Positions 7,920-19,511 of a stretch of 34,213 nucleotides of DNA are shown piece by piece. Source of the stretch: Lachnospiraceae bacterium (GTDB lineage: Bacteria; Bacillota; Clostridia; Lachnospirales; Lachnospiraceae); contig JAJQFS010000072.1 in NCBI GenBank assembly GCA_021200995.1, positions 1-34,213 of the forward strand, written 5' to 3'. Position 1 is the first letter of the stretch; each line of letters opens with the position of its first letter. The position numbers and the translations under genes were made by a program. Below the pieces are notes generated by a model, which saw nothing but the letters and a program-made list of their open reading frames with translations, was not told where the DNA came from and made no database searches.

Positions 7920-8877
7920 AACGTCAGCAGATACAGAAATAAAGGCTGTGACGTCGAAAAAGAAATTCCACGACAAAGTTGTGGTAAATCTATGGTGCTG
8001 GCTCTTTATGGCCGCGGCGGTTATTTTTTATATCCTGTTTCAGGGCTACCCGATCCTTTGCAGTATCTGGTATTCCCTGCTGGACTGGTCAGGGCTGACC
8101 ACCAACGCCACGTTTATAGGGCTTGAAAACTACAAAGAGCTGCTTTCGGATCAGCTTTTCTGGAACGCGTTCGCGAACAGTCTGAAATATACAGCCATGA
8201 TTGTGCCGCTGGAACTGGTAGTGTCTTTGCTCTTCGCCTATATCCTGAATAATGAAAAGCTCAAGGGGCGGGGCATTTTCAGAACCATCTATTTTATTCC
8301 GGTCATTGCGACAGCCTCTGTTGTAGGCATCATCATGATTTTCATTTTAGGTGTACAGGGGCCTCTTAATTATCTGCTCAACTGGCTGCATATTACCGAC
8401 ACCAGCATTAATTTCCTGGGGACCGCCAAATATGCCATGCCGACGCTGGTCGCGATATCTTTGTGGAAGGACTGCGGCACCTATATGATTTACTGGCTGG
8501 CCGGCCTGCAGGGGGTCTCCTCTGATGTATACGAGGCCGCCGCCATCGACGGGGCGGGCAGAGGAAAGACCTTCTTTTATATCGTACTGCCGCTGATTGC
8601 GCCCACCGGAGGAATCATCGCGATTTTGTGCGCGATTAATTCCCTGAAGGTCTTCGATATTATCAAAACGATGACAGAGGGCGGGCCGTTTTACGCCACG
8701 GACGTCATCGCAACCTTCGTTTACCGGACCGCCTTCTCCAGTGAAATCGGCATGCCAAGGCTTGGATACGCAAGCGCCGCGGCGGTGTTTTTCGGCGCGA
8801 CCGTGATTGTCGTCGGCCTCATCCTGAACATGGTCAGGAGCAGACTTGGTAAAATGAACCAGGAGGTATCACAATGA
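7912..8877 (+). CDS. ABC sugar transporter permease, MalF/UgpA type
   Basis: A 321-residue inner permease of a carbohydrate importer (CUT1 family). It has about six membrane helices after a basic N-terminal tail, and the EAA loop that docks on the ATPase is EAAAIDGAGRGKTFFYIVLP. The start at ATG 7912 has GGAGG before it and overlaps the sulfatase stop, so translation is coupled; longer readings run back into the sulfatase gene. It overlaps the next permease by an ATGA. No ATPase gene is present in the operon, as is usual in Gram-positive bacteria that share an MsmX-type ATPase among several sugar importers. Confidence 0.93.
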   Translation: MSKTSADTEIKAVTSKKKFHDKVVVNLWCWLFMAAAVIFYILFQGYPILCSIWYSLLDWSGLTTNATFIGLENYKELLSDQLFWNAFANSLKYTAMIVPLELVVSLLFAYILNNEKLKGRGIFRTIYFIPVIATASVVGIIMIFILGVQGPLNYLLNWLHITDTSINFLGTAKYAMPTLVAISLWKDCGTYMIYWLAGLQGVSSDVYEAAAIDGAGRGKTFFYIVLPLIAPTGGIIAILCAINSLKVFDIIKTMTEGGPFYATDVIATFVYRTAFSSEIGMPRLGYASAAAVFFGATVIVVGLILNMVRSRLGKMNQEVSQ

Positions 8878-9716
8878 ATCAGGGAAAAGTAAAAAGAAGA
8901 ATCAAAAAAGCGGTAGTCTATCTCTTCCTTAGCGCGGTCGGTTTTATCTGGATTTACCCGATTTTATGGATGGTGTCGGCGTCCTTTAAGAGCCAGACAG
9001 AATTTTTCGCAAACCGTATCGGGCTGATCCCCGAGGTTCCAACTCTGGAAAATTTCATCCGCATCTGGAACAAAGCGAATTTCGGCACTTATTTTCTGAA
9101 CACCGTGATTGTAACCATATTTACGGTGATCCTGGTTCTGATCATGACCATGATGGCGGGATATGCCATGGGGCGATATCAGTTCGTGGGCAGAAAAGTA
9201 GTAATGGGAATCTTTCTGGCAAGCATCACCATTCCCCTTGTCAGCACGATTATTCCCACCTACGAGGTGGTCAAAAGCATGCACCTGGTCGGTACAAAAC
9301 TCGGCCTGATCCTGTCTCAGGCGGGAGGCGCCCATGTGATTTTTCTGCTTTTATTTACCAGCTTCTTTGAATCTGTGCCAAAGGAGCTGGAAGAAGCGTC
9401 TAAAATGGACGGATGCAATTATTTTAAAACATTTTTCCACGTGATGATGCCATTGTGCAAGCCGATCGCCACAACGGTGGTAATTATGGAGACCATCTGG
9501 ACATGGAACGCCTTCATGCTTCCCCTTGTGCTGACACTGAATAATCCGTCCGCCAGGACGCTGGCCGTAGGACTGTACGCGTTTAAAGGGGAAAACACCG
9601 TGGACTGGACGGGCATCGCGGCAGGCGGTACGATCGCGGTGATTCCCATCATTATATTATTTATCTTTATGCAGAAGTATTTTGTGGAAGGCATAGCCGG
9701 CGCAGTGAAAAGCTGA
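8874..9716 (+). CDS. ABC sugar transporter permease, MalG/UgpE type
   Basis: The 280-residue second permease of the CUT1 importer. An N-terminal membrane helix (about 13-33), five further helices and the EAA loop EEASKMDGCNYFKTFFHVMMP are visible. It overlaps the upstream permease by 4 bp (ATGA), preceded by AGGAGG, so the two subunits should be made in equal amounts. The heterodimer would form the membrane channel receiving sugar from the lipoprotein encoded next. Confidence 0.93.
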   Translation: MNQGKVKRRIKKAVVYLFLSAVGFIWIYPILWMVSASFKSQTEFFANRIGLIPEVPTLENFIRIWNKANFGTYFLNTVIVTIFTVILVLIMTMMAGYAMGRYQFVGRKVVMGIFLASITIPLVSTIIPTYEVVKSMHLVGTKLGLILSQAGGAHVIFLLLFTSFFESVPKELEEASKMDGCNYFKTFFHVMMPLCKPIATTVVIMETIWTWNAFMLPLVLTLNNPSARTLAVGLYAFKGENTVDWTGIAAGGTIAVIPIIILFIFMQKYFVEGIAGAVKS

Positions 9717-9735
9717 AGAAGGGAGATATAAAACG

Positions 9736-11232
9736 ATGAAAAATTTAACAAGAAGAGACTTTTTGAAACTCTCAGGGGCGGGACTTGGCGCACTTGGCCT
9801 GACAGGACTGACAGCCTGTTCCAGTTCTTCTGAAGGATCGCAGACAGTATCATCTGATCTTACATCTGGCGAGGAAAGCAGCAACGAAGAGCAGGTGACT
9901 CTGCGCGTGGTTGACTGGAGCGACGGTTCCGCGAACCGGCGGGAGGAATTTCACGAAAAATATATGGACGAACACCCCGACATTGAGATAGAATATACAA
10001 TGTTAACGGTAGATCAGTTTAAAAACACGATCGTGACGCTGATCAAATCCGGCGACGGCCCTGATCTTTTCCCGATTCCTGTCGGCATGACCTTAAATAC
10101 GGTTCTGGAGGAAAACTGGTATCAGCCCCTGAACGATTATGTGACGGCGGAGTTTGCGGAATCCTTTGATCCGGCCTCCTTTGCGGAGGGCGTGACGCAT
10201 ATCGGGGACGACTGGTATACGATTACAGAGGTGATGCCCACCATTCAGTGTCTGTTTTTCTATAATCAGGACGTGCTGGATCAGGCGGGCGTAACGGAGC
10301 TTCCGCATACCTATTCTGAATTTCGCGAAGCCTGCAGAAAGATCACGGAAAACGGCGGCGGCAGTGTGTACGGCCTAATCGACGGCGGCAAGCAGGTGAA
10401 CCGCATGGATGTGCTGGCCAGATCCATGGTGGCCGCGGCAGGCGGCAAAATCGCCGCCACCTCGAAGGTGCTGACCAACGGCGGCAGGGCGCCGTATGAT
10501 TCAGACGCGATGCTTCAGGTGATGGGCTTATTGAAGGATCTGACCGACGACGGCAGCATTCATCCGGACACAGTCAATATCAGCGCGCCGGAGGCCAGAG
10601 AATTATTCGCCCAGGGACAGGCGGGCTTTTTATGCCAGGGCATGTGGTGCATCACGCAGTGGCACGAGGACTACCCGGATTTAAATTACGGCGTTATGGC
10701 GGTGCCGGTGCCGGACGGCGTGACCGATACGTATGTACAGGCGGGCGAGCTTTCCCCGTGGATCGGTATTTACAGTCAGTCAAAGCATCCCCAGGCGGCG
10801 GCCGACTACCTGATGGCGCTGTTTGACGCGGAATTTGGGTATCAGTCCGGCTGTGTATCTGACGGGACCTTTGTTTCCGTCATTCCGGCAGTCAATGACG
10901 AATATATGACAAATGAAGTGATGATCGACTATTACACGATTGCCGAGGAAACTTCCAAAACCGTCCCATCGATCACCATGAGAGATGAAAAGGCCTATGA
11001 TTTTTACAGCGAAGTAACGGATGTGCAGCCAAGCCTCGGCGCCATTGTGCAAGGCGTCATTTCACAGAGCATCACGGATTATGAAACGTATTTAACGGAA
11101 CTGGCGGACGCGTCCACGGAGGAGTGGCAGCGCGCCTGCGAGGCCGTGGGGATGGATTACAGCGTGCTGGAATTTGAGAACTGGGATCCGTCCAGGGACT
11201 ATACGCAGGAAGATTATGACGCGTTAACGTAA
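9736..11232 (+). CDS. Extracellular sugar-binding lipoprotein with a Tat-like signal
   Basis: A 498-residue family 1 solute-binding protein of the CUT1 importer. The N terminus has a twin-arginine motif (TRRDFLKLSG, residues 5-14) followed by a hydrophobic stretch and lipobox LTAC with Cys28 as the lipidated residue. The mature protein begins with a Ser/Glu-rich tether (about 29-52) and then the binding-protein fold. Most such proteins use Sec; a Tat-type lipoprotein signal implies export in folded form if the organism has TatAC. The ribosome site GGGAG is 10 bp upstream. The ligand is unknown; operon context suggests a galactose-containing, possibly sulfated oligosaccharide. Confidence 0.93.
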   Translation: MKNLTRRDFLKLSGAGLGALGLTGLTACSSSSEGSQTVSSDLTSGEESSNEEQVTLRVVDWSDGSANRREEFHEKYMDEHPDIEIEYTMLTVDQFKNTIVTLIKSGDGPDLFPIPVGMTLNTVLEENWYQPLNDYVTAEFAESFDPASFAEGVTHIGDDWYTITEVMPTIQCLFFYNQDVLDQAGVTELPHTYSEFREACRKITENGGGSVYGLIDGGKQVNRMDVLARSMVAAAGGKIAATSKVLTNGGRAPYDSDAMLQVMGLLKDLTDDGSIHPDTVNISAPEARELFAQGQAGFLCQGMWCITQWHEDYPDLNYGVMAVPVPDGVTDTYVQAGELSPWIGIYSQSKHPQAAADYLMALFDAEFGYQSGCVSDGTFVSVIPAVNDEYMTNEVMIDYYTIAEETSKTVPSITMRDEKAYDFYSEVTDVQPSLGAIVQGVISQSITDYETYLTELADASTEEWQRACEAVGMDYSVLEFENWDPSRDYTQEDYDALT

Positions 11233-11249
11233 TCTGACGATAAAGCAAT

Positions 11250-11298
11250 CAGGTGATACAAAGAGCAAAAAGTTATAGCCTTTTGCCTGTATCACCTG
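11250..11298 (+). other. Intercistronic hairpin between binding protein and beta-galactosidase genes
   Basis: CAGGTGATACA (11250-11260) pairs perfectly with TGTATCACCTG (11288-11298), with an inner GCAAAA/TTTTGC stem (11265-11270 and 11281-11286). No T-run follows, so it is not a plain terminator. A stem here could protect the 3' end of the transporter mRNA and raise binding-protein output relative to the galactosidase. Confidence 0.65.
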
Positions 11299-11305
11299 GC
11301 TGTAG

Positions 11306-14446
<3,141 letters not shown>

Positions 14447-14457
14447 CTTTACGTAAA

Positions 14458-14502
14458 AGCCAAATCGGACCGTGGCGCTTTTTGCCGCGGTCCGATTTGG
14501 CT
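14458..14502. terminator. Strong hairpin between the glycan operon and the next gene
   Basis: A perfect 15-bp stem (14458-14472 with 14488-14502; core AAATCGGACCG) lies 12 bp after the galactosidase stop. The flanks give a TTTT tail on the minus strand and a weaker CTATTATCTTTC on the plus strand, so it probably terminates both converging genes. Confidence 0.8.
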
Positions 14503-14568
14503 CTATTATCTTTCAATTCAGGGTTTTCAATTCATTTCTACGCTGCGGAATCGGCGACAGAGATTTCC

Positions 14569-15253
14569 TTATTTCTGGTCAATACGGGTTTTTTCCTTAA
14601 TTTTTTCTTCTATGCATGTCCAGGGGATGATTTCCCTTATTTTATCGCATGTGTCCTTCCCATTGATCCCGTTTTTCCTAGACGTTCTCGCAATTTCATA
14701 AGCAGACTGTACTTTAGGGCATTCGCTTCCTAACGCTGTTTCTGCCAACCACAGCATTAGTTCAGGACATTTGACATGACTGCTATAATAGTCAAATTTA
14801 TTTTTAAAATTTCTAAGCGGCGTCACCACACCCTTTAACGCTTCCACCTTTGAAGCAGCTTCTCTATAAGCGATGTAAGAGACATAAAAATGCCACTTCT
14901 GGCTTGGGTACTCTCCCCCGTTATTTCCCGTCACTTTTTCGGGATCTTCAATCAATCTGCTTATTTCAGCACTGCTTTCAAAATCTTTAAAGGTGGCTAC
15001 ATTTTTATAGTTGGTCTTTATCTCTTCCATCAAATAGTAATAGTATCGCTCATCTTTAGATTTCGAATTACCATCATAACCGCCACGCGCTTGCTCTGCT
15101 ACATGCAAAAACACTTTCTCCAAATCCAGATAACCCCCATCTGTCTGTCCGTAGCCCTCTTCTATGAACTTTTTCGTATAGCAGGGCCATTTCTTTTTAT
15201 CTTTATAAAACCGTGCAACATCCTCATAAGTAACATAACTTTTTTTCTCCCAT
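14569..15253 (-). pseudogene. Unknown protein, frameshifted in an A7 run near its start
   Basis: From ATG 15253 (AAAGGAG, good spacing) the frame reads MGEKKLCYL and stops. Removing one A from the seven-A run at 15240-15246 restores MGEKSYVTYEDVARFYKD and leads without interruption into a long frame ending with TAA at 14569, about 227 residues in all. Without the shift, the only starts for the long frame are TTG/GTG codons with no ribosome site (15123 onward). The protein is hydrophilic, rich in Lys, Glu and Tyr, with no membrane segment and no family I recognise. Its base composition is visibly more AT-rich than the flanking genes, hinting at transfer. A strand-slippage switch or sequencing error would give the same picture. 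Confidence 0.6.
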
Positions 15254-15421
15254 ACCTTCTCCTTTCATGCCGCAGCTTTGTTTTATCTCGCGAGCTCCGG
15301 CCAGAACGAAATATAGATGCCGCGAGAATCAAGGATTCCGTTGCCTGCAGCGAAGTCCCTGATTGATTGTAGCATTCAGAAATTTATGTGTCAATGCACG
15401 CCACCACATCTCTCCTTCCGG

Positions 15422-15450
15422 TTTTCAACCAAAGGAAAAGCTGATATAAT
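15422..15450 (+). promoter_or_regulatory. Promoter of the GNAT gene
   Basis: TTTTCA (15422-15427), a 17-bp spacer and consensus TATAAT (15445-15450), about 57 bp before the start codon. Confidence 0.55.
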
Positions 15451-15507
15451 GCATAAGGAAAACATCTGTTTCATACAAATGATTACAAGCAAGGAAAGGA
15501 ATCAGCT

Positions 15508-16065
15508 ATGGACACAATTACAATCAGGGATGCCTCCCTGTCGGACGCGGCGCGCATCCTAGGAATCTACTCTTATTACATAAAAAATACAGCCATCACG
15601 TTTGAGTATGACGTGCCATTGCTTCCGGATTTTCAGACTCGCATGCGGCATATCATGGAGCGGTATCCATATCTGGTTATTGAAAAGGATGGTATCATTC
15701 AGGGTTACGCCTACGCAGGAACCTTTTATAACCGGGCCGCATATGACTGGACCTGCGAAGTAACAATTTATCTGGACGTAAACGCTCAGAAGGGCGGCCC
15801 GGGACGGAAACTCTACGAGGCACTGGAAGCGCGCTTAAAGGACATGGGGATACTCAATCTGTATGCCTGCATCGCCCTGCCGCAGGAAGAGGATGAATAC
15901 CTGACCCGCAACAGCGCGGATTTTCACGCGCACTTGGGTTATAAACCAATTGGTACTTTCCGGGAGTGCGGGTACAAATTCGGGCAATGGTACGATATGA
16001 TCTGGATGGAGAAAATCATCGGGGAGCGTCTTGCGGCGCAGCCGCCGGTGAAGTTCCCGGGATAA
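15508..16065 (+). CDS. GNAT-family N-acetyltransferase, phosphinothricin-acetyltransferase-like
   Basis: A 185-residue acetyl-CoA-dependent N-acetyltransferase. The opening ITIRDASLSDAARILGIYSYY and the TFEYDVP segment resemble the Pat/PhnO-like group, members of which acetylate phosphinothricin, methionine sulfoximine or other small amines. The acetyl-CoA loop is AQKGGPGRKLYEAL (about 92-105), with GGPG where RGxG is usual. The start at ATG 15508 is backed by AAGGAAAGGA. It is a single-gene unit with its own promoter in an accessory patch beside a toxin-antitoxin pair. The substrate cannot be told from sequence. Confidence 0.85.
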   Translation: MDTITIRDASLSDAARILGIYSYYIKNTAITFEYDVPLLPDFQTRMRHIMERYPYLVIEKDGIIQGYAYAGTFYNRAAYDWTCEVTIYLDVNAQKGGPGRKLYEALEARLKDMGILNLYACIALPQEEDEYLTRNSADFHAHLGYKPIGTFRECGYKFGQWYDMIWMEKIIGERLAAQPPVKFPG

Positions 16066-16070
16066 AATGA

Positions 16071-16099
16071 TTGCTGCCCAAGCACAATTATGATAGAAT
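16071..16099 (+). promoter_or_regulatory. Promoter of the MntA/HepT pair
   Basis: TTGCTG (16071-16076), 17-bp spacer, TAGAAT (16094-16099), with the start codon 22 bp downstream. Confidence 0.65.
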
Positions 16100-16120
16100 G
16101 AGCGCAAAGGAGAAAATAAA

Positions 16121-16423
16121 ATGTCAAAAGAAATATATACCATAGATCAGATTGGATCCATTCTAAATCCGGTTTTCCGCCGACATCAGGTTAAAAAGGC
16201 AGTTCTTTTCGGTTCCTATGTAACAGGAACAGCAACTGAAACCAGTGATGTGGATCTGATGGTGGACAGCGGCTTGAAGGGACTACGATTTGTTGGTTTA
16301 GTTGAGGACGCTCGGAACGCTGTAGACAAAGATATCGACATGTTTGATGTCACCCACATAGAAAAGAATTCAGAAATCGATACAGAAATCAAACATACCG
16401 GAGTCGTTATTTATGAAAAATGA
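16121..16423 (+). CDS. mntA: MntA-type nucleotidyltransferase antitoxin
   Basis: A 100-residue minimal nucleotidyltransferase. The signature GS-x10-DxD is exact (GSYVTGTATETSDVD, residues 31-45). Family members of the HepT/MntA (type VII) system add AMP to a tyrosine of the HepT toxin and so switch it off. AAAGGAG precedes the ATG. The gene overlaps hepT by 11 bp in the antitoxin-first order. Confidence 0.9.
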   Translation: MSKEIYTIDQIGSILNPVFRRHQVKKAVLFGSYVTGTATETSDVDLMVDSGLKGLRFVGLVEDARNAVDKDIDMFDVTHIEKNSEIDTEIKHTGVVIYEK

Positions 16424-16736
16424 AATTGTACTGTCAAAAATGCTCGGATATATTACAAAAATTCAAAAATATACCGCAAATATGACATACGAAGAATTTG
16501 TTGCAGACGAACTGGTACTGGAAGCCTGCATCTTCAATCTCAGCCAGCTGGGAGAACTGTCCAATAAGCCGGACGCAGCCTTCAAAGCATCGCATGCAGA
16601 AATTCCCTGGAATCAGATTTACGGTTTGCGCAACAGAATCGTGCATGATTATGAAGGCGTAAATTATCAGCTTGTCTGGGAAATTATCACAGAGGATCTC
16701 CCGGCATTACAGAACAATCTCAAAATATTATTGTAA
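16413..16736 (+). CDS. hepT: HepT-type (DUF86/HEPN) toxin
   Basis: A 107-residue all-helical HEPN-domain protein. The RNase/AMPylation motif Rx4HxY is intact in RNRIVHDY near residue 72-79, suggesting an active toxin with its target tyrosine. HepT proteins are RNases kept inactive by AMPylation from MntA. Translation is coupled to mntA through the 11-bp overlap. Located in an AT-rich accessory patch, which fits mobility of such pairs. Confidence 0.9.
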   Translation: MKNEIVLSKMLGYITKIQKYTANMTYEEFVADELVLEACIFNLSQLGELSNKPDAAFKASHAEIPWNQIYGLRNRIVHDYEGVNYQLVWEIITEDLPALQNNLKILL

Positions 16737-16741
16737 GCAGT

Positions 16742-16918
16742 TCACAATTCCACATAAACCGGCGTATGCCCCACCGCGGGCAGAAAGACCTCGATCAGAT
16801 CGTGCATTCGCATGCGGATGCTGGAGGTGTTAACGCATGGGTGGCAGCCGAAATATTCCCCTTCCAGTACATCTTTGTCGATGAGAAGCTGCACGCGATA
16901 CTTTACCCTGCCAGTCAT
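16742..16918 (-). pseudogene. 3' remnant of a YbaK/EbsC-like gene (tRNA-editing domain)
   Basis: A 58-codon minus-strand frame from ATG 16918 to TGA 16742, just below usual ORF cut-offs. It reads MTGRVKYRVQLLIDKDVLEG and then EYFGCHPCVNTSSIRM, ending in VFLPAVGHTPVYVEL. This looks like the last part of a YbaK/aminoacyl-tRNA deacylase-related protein, though the family match is from memory. The frame stays open upstream (KKGFAAAGRAI) into the end of the glycosyltransferase gene and then stops at a TAA near 17001. No ribosome site precedes the ATG. Probably the surviving end of a truncated gene, perhaps cut when neighbouring DNA was rearranged. Confidence 0.45.
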
Positions 16919-16950
16919 GATTGCTCGACCGGCAGCCGCGAAGCCTTTCT

Positions 16951-18741
16951 TTAAACGATCACTGTCGCCGTCTTCCAGTTCACCAGCTTCAGCCGCGACA
17001 GTTTATCCCTCGAATAAGCGCCCAGACAGTACTCGCCCGCGGGAAGCTTCTGTGCGAACTGAAACGCAAAACCGCACAGAGCCACGTTCTCCTGATCTGG
17101 CATATTGCGCTCCAGGTCGATGCGGTACTGCTTTGTGAAATCAATTTTGTAAAGCTTATCAGGTTCCGCCACGGACTGCAGCAAAACCGCGCTCTCAAAG
17201 CAGGCGTTATTGCTGCCCAGAACCGCGATCCAGCCCTGCATCTGACCGGCCGTAACCAGTTCGAAGGTACATTTCAGACATGGATCCTGACGCGTGCCGG
17301 ATGGTATGGTAAACGCCTCCGGCTGACGGACGTCCTCAATCTCCACACCCTCCTCATGGGACGGACGAATGGAGGTATCCAAAAGCTTCCAGTTCAATCC
17401 CGGATTATAGTAAGGGTCCTTCCCCTCCAGGGACGGATGGCGAGCGCTTAAAAGATTGCGCTCCCGCATCAGCCGGTGCTGCTCCTCCTGTGATTCCTCC
17501 TTACCGCGGCTTAAAGATTCATGGTGGTAGAGCGTGACGTCATTACAATTAATATTATGATATCCGTGATCGTAAAGAGAATAGCACAAATCCACATCAT
17601 TAAAGGCCACGCGCAGCGACTCCTCAAAGCCGCCCACCTCCTCAAAGCGATCTCTTCGCAGGAGCAGGCAGGCTCCCGTCACGGCCAGCATGTTGCGGAC
17701 GCCGTGATTGCGGTCGTCATAGTATTCGCCGCTGTCGGAAAGGTACTGCAGCTTATGCACCGGACCCACGCGGATATTCGTGATACCGGCGTGCTGAATC
17801 CGATCCCCATCCGGATAAAAGAGCTTCGCGCCCACCGCACCGGCCCAGTCTGACAGGGCTTTCGCCGCCATGGTTTCCAGCCAGCCCGTCTCTATCGCCT
17901 CCGTATCATCATTTAAAAAGAGCAGCAGATCGCCCTGCGCGTGAGCGGCGCCGGTATTGCACATATTGGAAAAATTGAAGGGTTTTGGCTCGTAAAAGTA
18001 GCGCGCGCCGCGCAGATTGGAAGAGGACAGCACTGAAATCTTTGCCTCAATTTTCTCTTTCGTCTCAGGCGTGCTGCCATTGTCCACTACCAGGATTTCA
18101 TAAGGGATCTCCCGGATGGTCGGCGCAAGTGAATCCAGACACCGGCTTAAGATTTCATAGTGGTCTTTCGACGGAATGATAATCGAAACCAGATGCGCGG
18201 ACAAATCCGGCATGACAACAGGACAGTGTTCCTTCGCAAGCGGTTTCCAGTCATTTTTGCGATGAAATAAAATATACGGAAGGTGCGCGATGGTATGGCA
18301 GCCGGGAACAAAACCACCTGCCAAAGTAAGCAAATTGAGGCGATCATTTCCAGCCTGCTCGTAAAAATCCCTGCGCGCCACCAGCAGCGAGCCCAGATAA
18401 TCATGATCCAGAAAGGTATCCGGCGACCAGTCCGGCTTCAGCCAGGGATTGCCGTACTCTTTTCCGAACACATTTTCATCCTCATCGCCGTACAGAAGCA
18501 GCGTCTCAGGATGCTGCGCCATGTAAGCGTTAATGCGCGCGGCCGCCGTTCTGGCAAGTTCTCCCTCTCCTTCTGTCAGCAGAATCAAATCCGGAGAAAG
18601 GTCCTCTCGTTTCAGCTCACCTGACGCGCGGTTTACTTCCTCCAGCCAGCGGTCGTAGGAGCGTTGGTTTTCCCGCTGTTTTCTGTATTTTTGATTGAGG
18701 GGTTCCTCCCTGTAATGGCGGATTGTCTGTTTGAGTGACAT
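16951..18741 (-). CDS. Family 2 glycosyltransferase
   Basis: A 596-residue glycosyltransferase probably acting on a surface polysaccharide or lipid-linked glycan at the cytosolic face. A leader part (about 1-185) resembles the N-terminal region of large rhamnan/rhamnosyl-type GT2 proteins (LLYGDEDE). The GT-A domain begins at HLVSIIIPSKDHYEILSRCL and has FLNDDTEAIETGW, whose NDD supplies the metal-binding acids. A C-terminal beta-rich tail (about 500-596) follows. There are no membrane segments. The start at ATG 18741 (AAGGAAAATGAT before it) is preferred to a longer reading from 18798 that overlaps the NUDIX gene. It lies 16 bp after that gene. Donor and acceptor are unknown. Confidence 0.88.
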   Translation of the reverse strand: MSLKQTIRHYREEPLNQKYRKQRENQRSYDRWLEEVNRASGELKREDLSPDLILLTEGEGELARTAAARINAYMAQHPETLLLYGDEDENVFGKEYGNPWLKPDWSPDTFLDHDYLGSLLVARRDFYEQAGNDRLNLLTLAGGFVPGCHTIAHLPYILFHRKNDWKPLAKEHCPVVMPDLSAHLVSIIIPSKDHYEILSRCLDSLAPTIREIPYEILVVDNGSTPETKEKIEAKISVLSSSNLRGARYFYEPKPFNFSNMCNTGAAHAQGDLLLFLNDDTEAIETGWLETMAAKALSDWAGAVGAKLFYPDGDRIQHAGITNIRVGPVHKLQYLSDSGEYYDDRNHGVRNMLAVTGACLLLRRDRFEEVGGFEESLRVAFNDVDLCYSLYDHGYHNINCNDVTLYHHESLSRGKEESQEEQHRLMRERNLLSARHPSLEGKDPYYNPGLNWKLLDTSIRPSHEEGVEIEDVRQPEAFTIPSGTRQDPCLKCTFELVTAGQMQGWIAVLGSNNACFESAVLLQSVAEPDKLYKIDFTKQYRIDLERNMPDQENVALCGFAFQFAQKLPAGEYCLGAYSRDKLSRLKLVNWKTATVIV

Positions 18742-18757
18742 ATCATTTTCCTTCCGA

Positions 18758-19222
18758 TCACGTGTATTGTTTCGTCCGCACGGACACCAGCGTATCACCC
18801 TCGTAGCATAATTTCATGGAAAAGAAGGGCGCATCCTTGTCCAGCAGGCTTAAAAATTCTTTGTCGCCCTCCCACAGCCTCAGATCCAGCACTTCCTCTT
18901 TGGGAATCCATTTCAGCTCTCCCTCTGCGCAGCAGTCCGTCAGCTCTCCCTCAAAGGCGTCCGCGGTGTAGAGAAACATACACTCTGTCTCCCATGTATC
19001 TGACACAAACGTCACTATTCCGCGCAGACGATATTGCAAAAGGGTCAGTCCTGTCTCCTCCTTCACCTCTCTTAAGAGGCATTCCTCCGGCATCTCGTCA
19101 GGCTCAAATTTGCCGCCCACGCCGATCCACTTGCCTTCATTTAAGTCATTTTTCTTTTTATTGCGGTAAAGCAAAAGGTATGCGCCGTTTTGCTCGATGT
19201 AGCACAGGGTTGTGTTTTTCAT
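18758..19222 (-). CDS. NUDIX hydrolase, MutT/8-oxo-dGTPase-like
   Basis: A 154-residue nucleoside diphosphate-X hydrolase. The Nudix box is complete (GGKFEPDEMPEECLL then REVKEETGL, about residues 38-61). The opening TTLCYIEQNGAYLLLYRNKKK and WIGVGGK resemble Firmicute MutT proteins that sanitise oxidised nucleotides, but the substrate is not proven. The start at ATG 19222 has AAGGAAACTC before it; the longer reading to 19279 lacks a ribosome site. Transcribed with the glycosyltransferase 16 bp downstream. Confidence 0.9.
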   Translation of the reverse strand: MKNTTLCYIEQNGAYLLLYRNKKKNDLNEGKWIGVGGKFEPDEMPEECLLREVKEETGLTLLQYRLRGIVTFVSDTWETECMFLYTADAFEGELTDCCAEGELKWIPKEEVLDLRLWEGDKEFLSLLDKDAPFFSMKLCYEGDTLVSVRTKQYT

Positions 19223-19450
19223 GAGTTTCCTTCTTCTCGTTCTCAGTAAAATGACAGCATTCTCCAATACAGTCAACACGTTTATATTATCATAATCTTT
19301 ATCAGCCTATAACTTATAACATTCTAATATATTCCCAACATTTTTAAAAGCCCTTCTTTTGAAAATATCGATATCCGAAAATATATGTTGCCCTGTGGGA
19401 AATCCGGAAGCTGTTTCCCTGTCAGATTTCCTGTCAAATACAGTTTGGAC

Positions 19451-19479
19451 TTGACAACGGTTCTGATTTTCCATATTGT
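19451..19479 (+). promoter_or_regulatory. Promoter of the S51 peptidase gene
   Basis: TTGACA (19451-19456), 17-bp spacer and TATTGT (19474-19479), 32 bp before the start codon. Confidence 0.7.
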
Positions 19480-19511
19480 AAGGAAAATGAAATAAAAAGT
19501 GAGGTGCCGCG

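Noticed and set aside
15286-15327. TCTCGCG / CGCGAGA inverted repeat upstream of the unknown gene
   Set aside because: Short arms with a long loop and no promoter or tail around it; could be chance.
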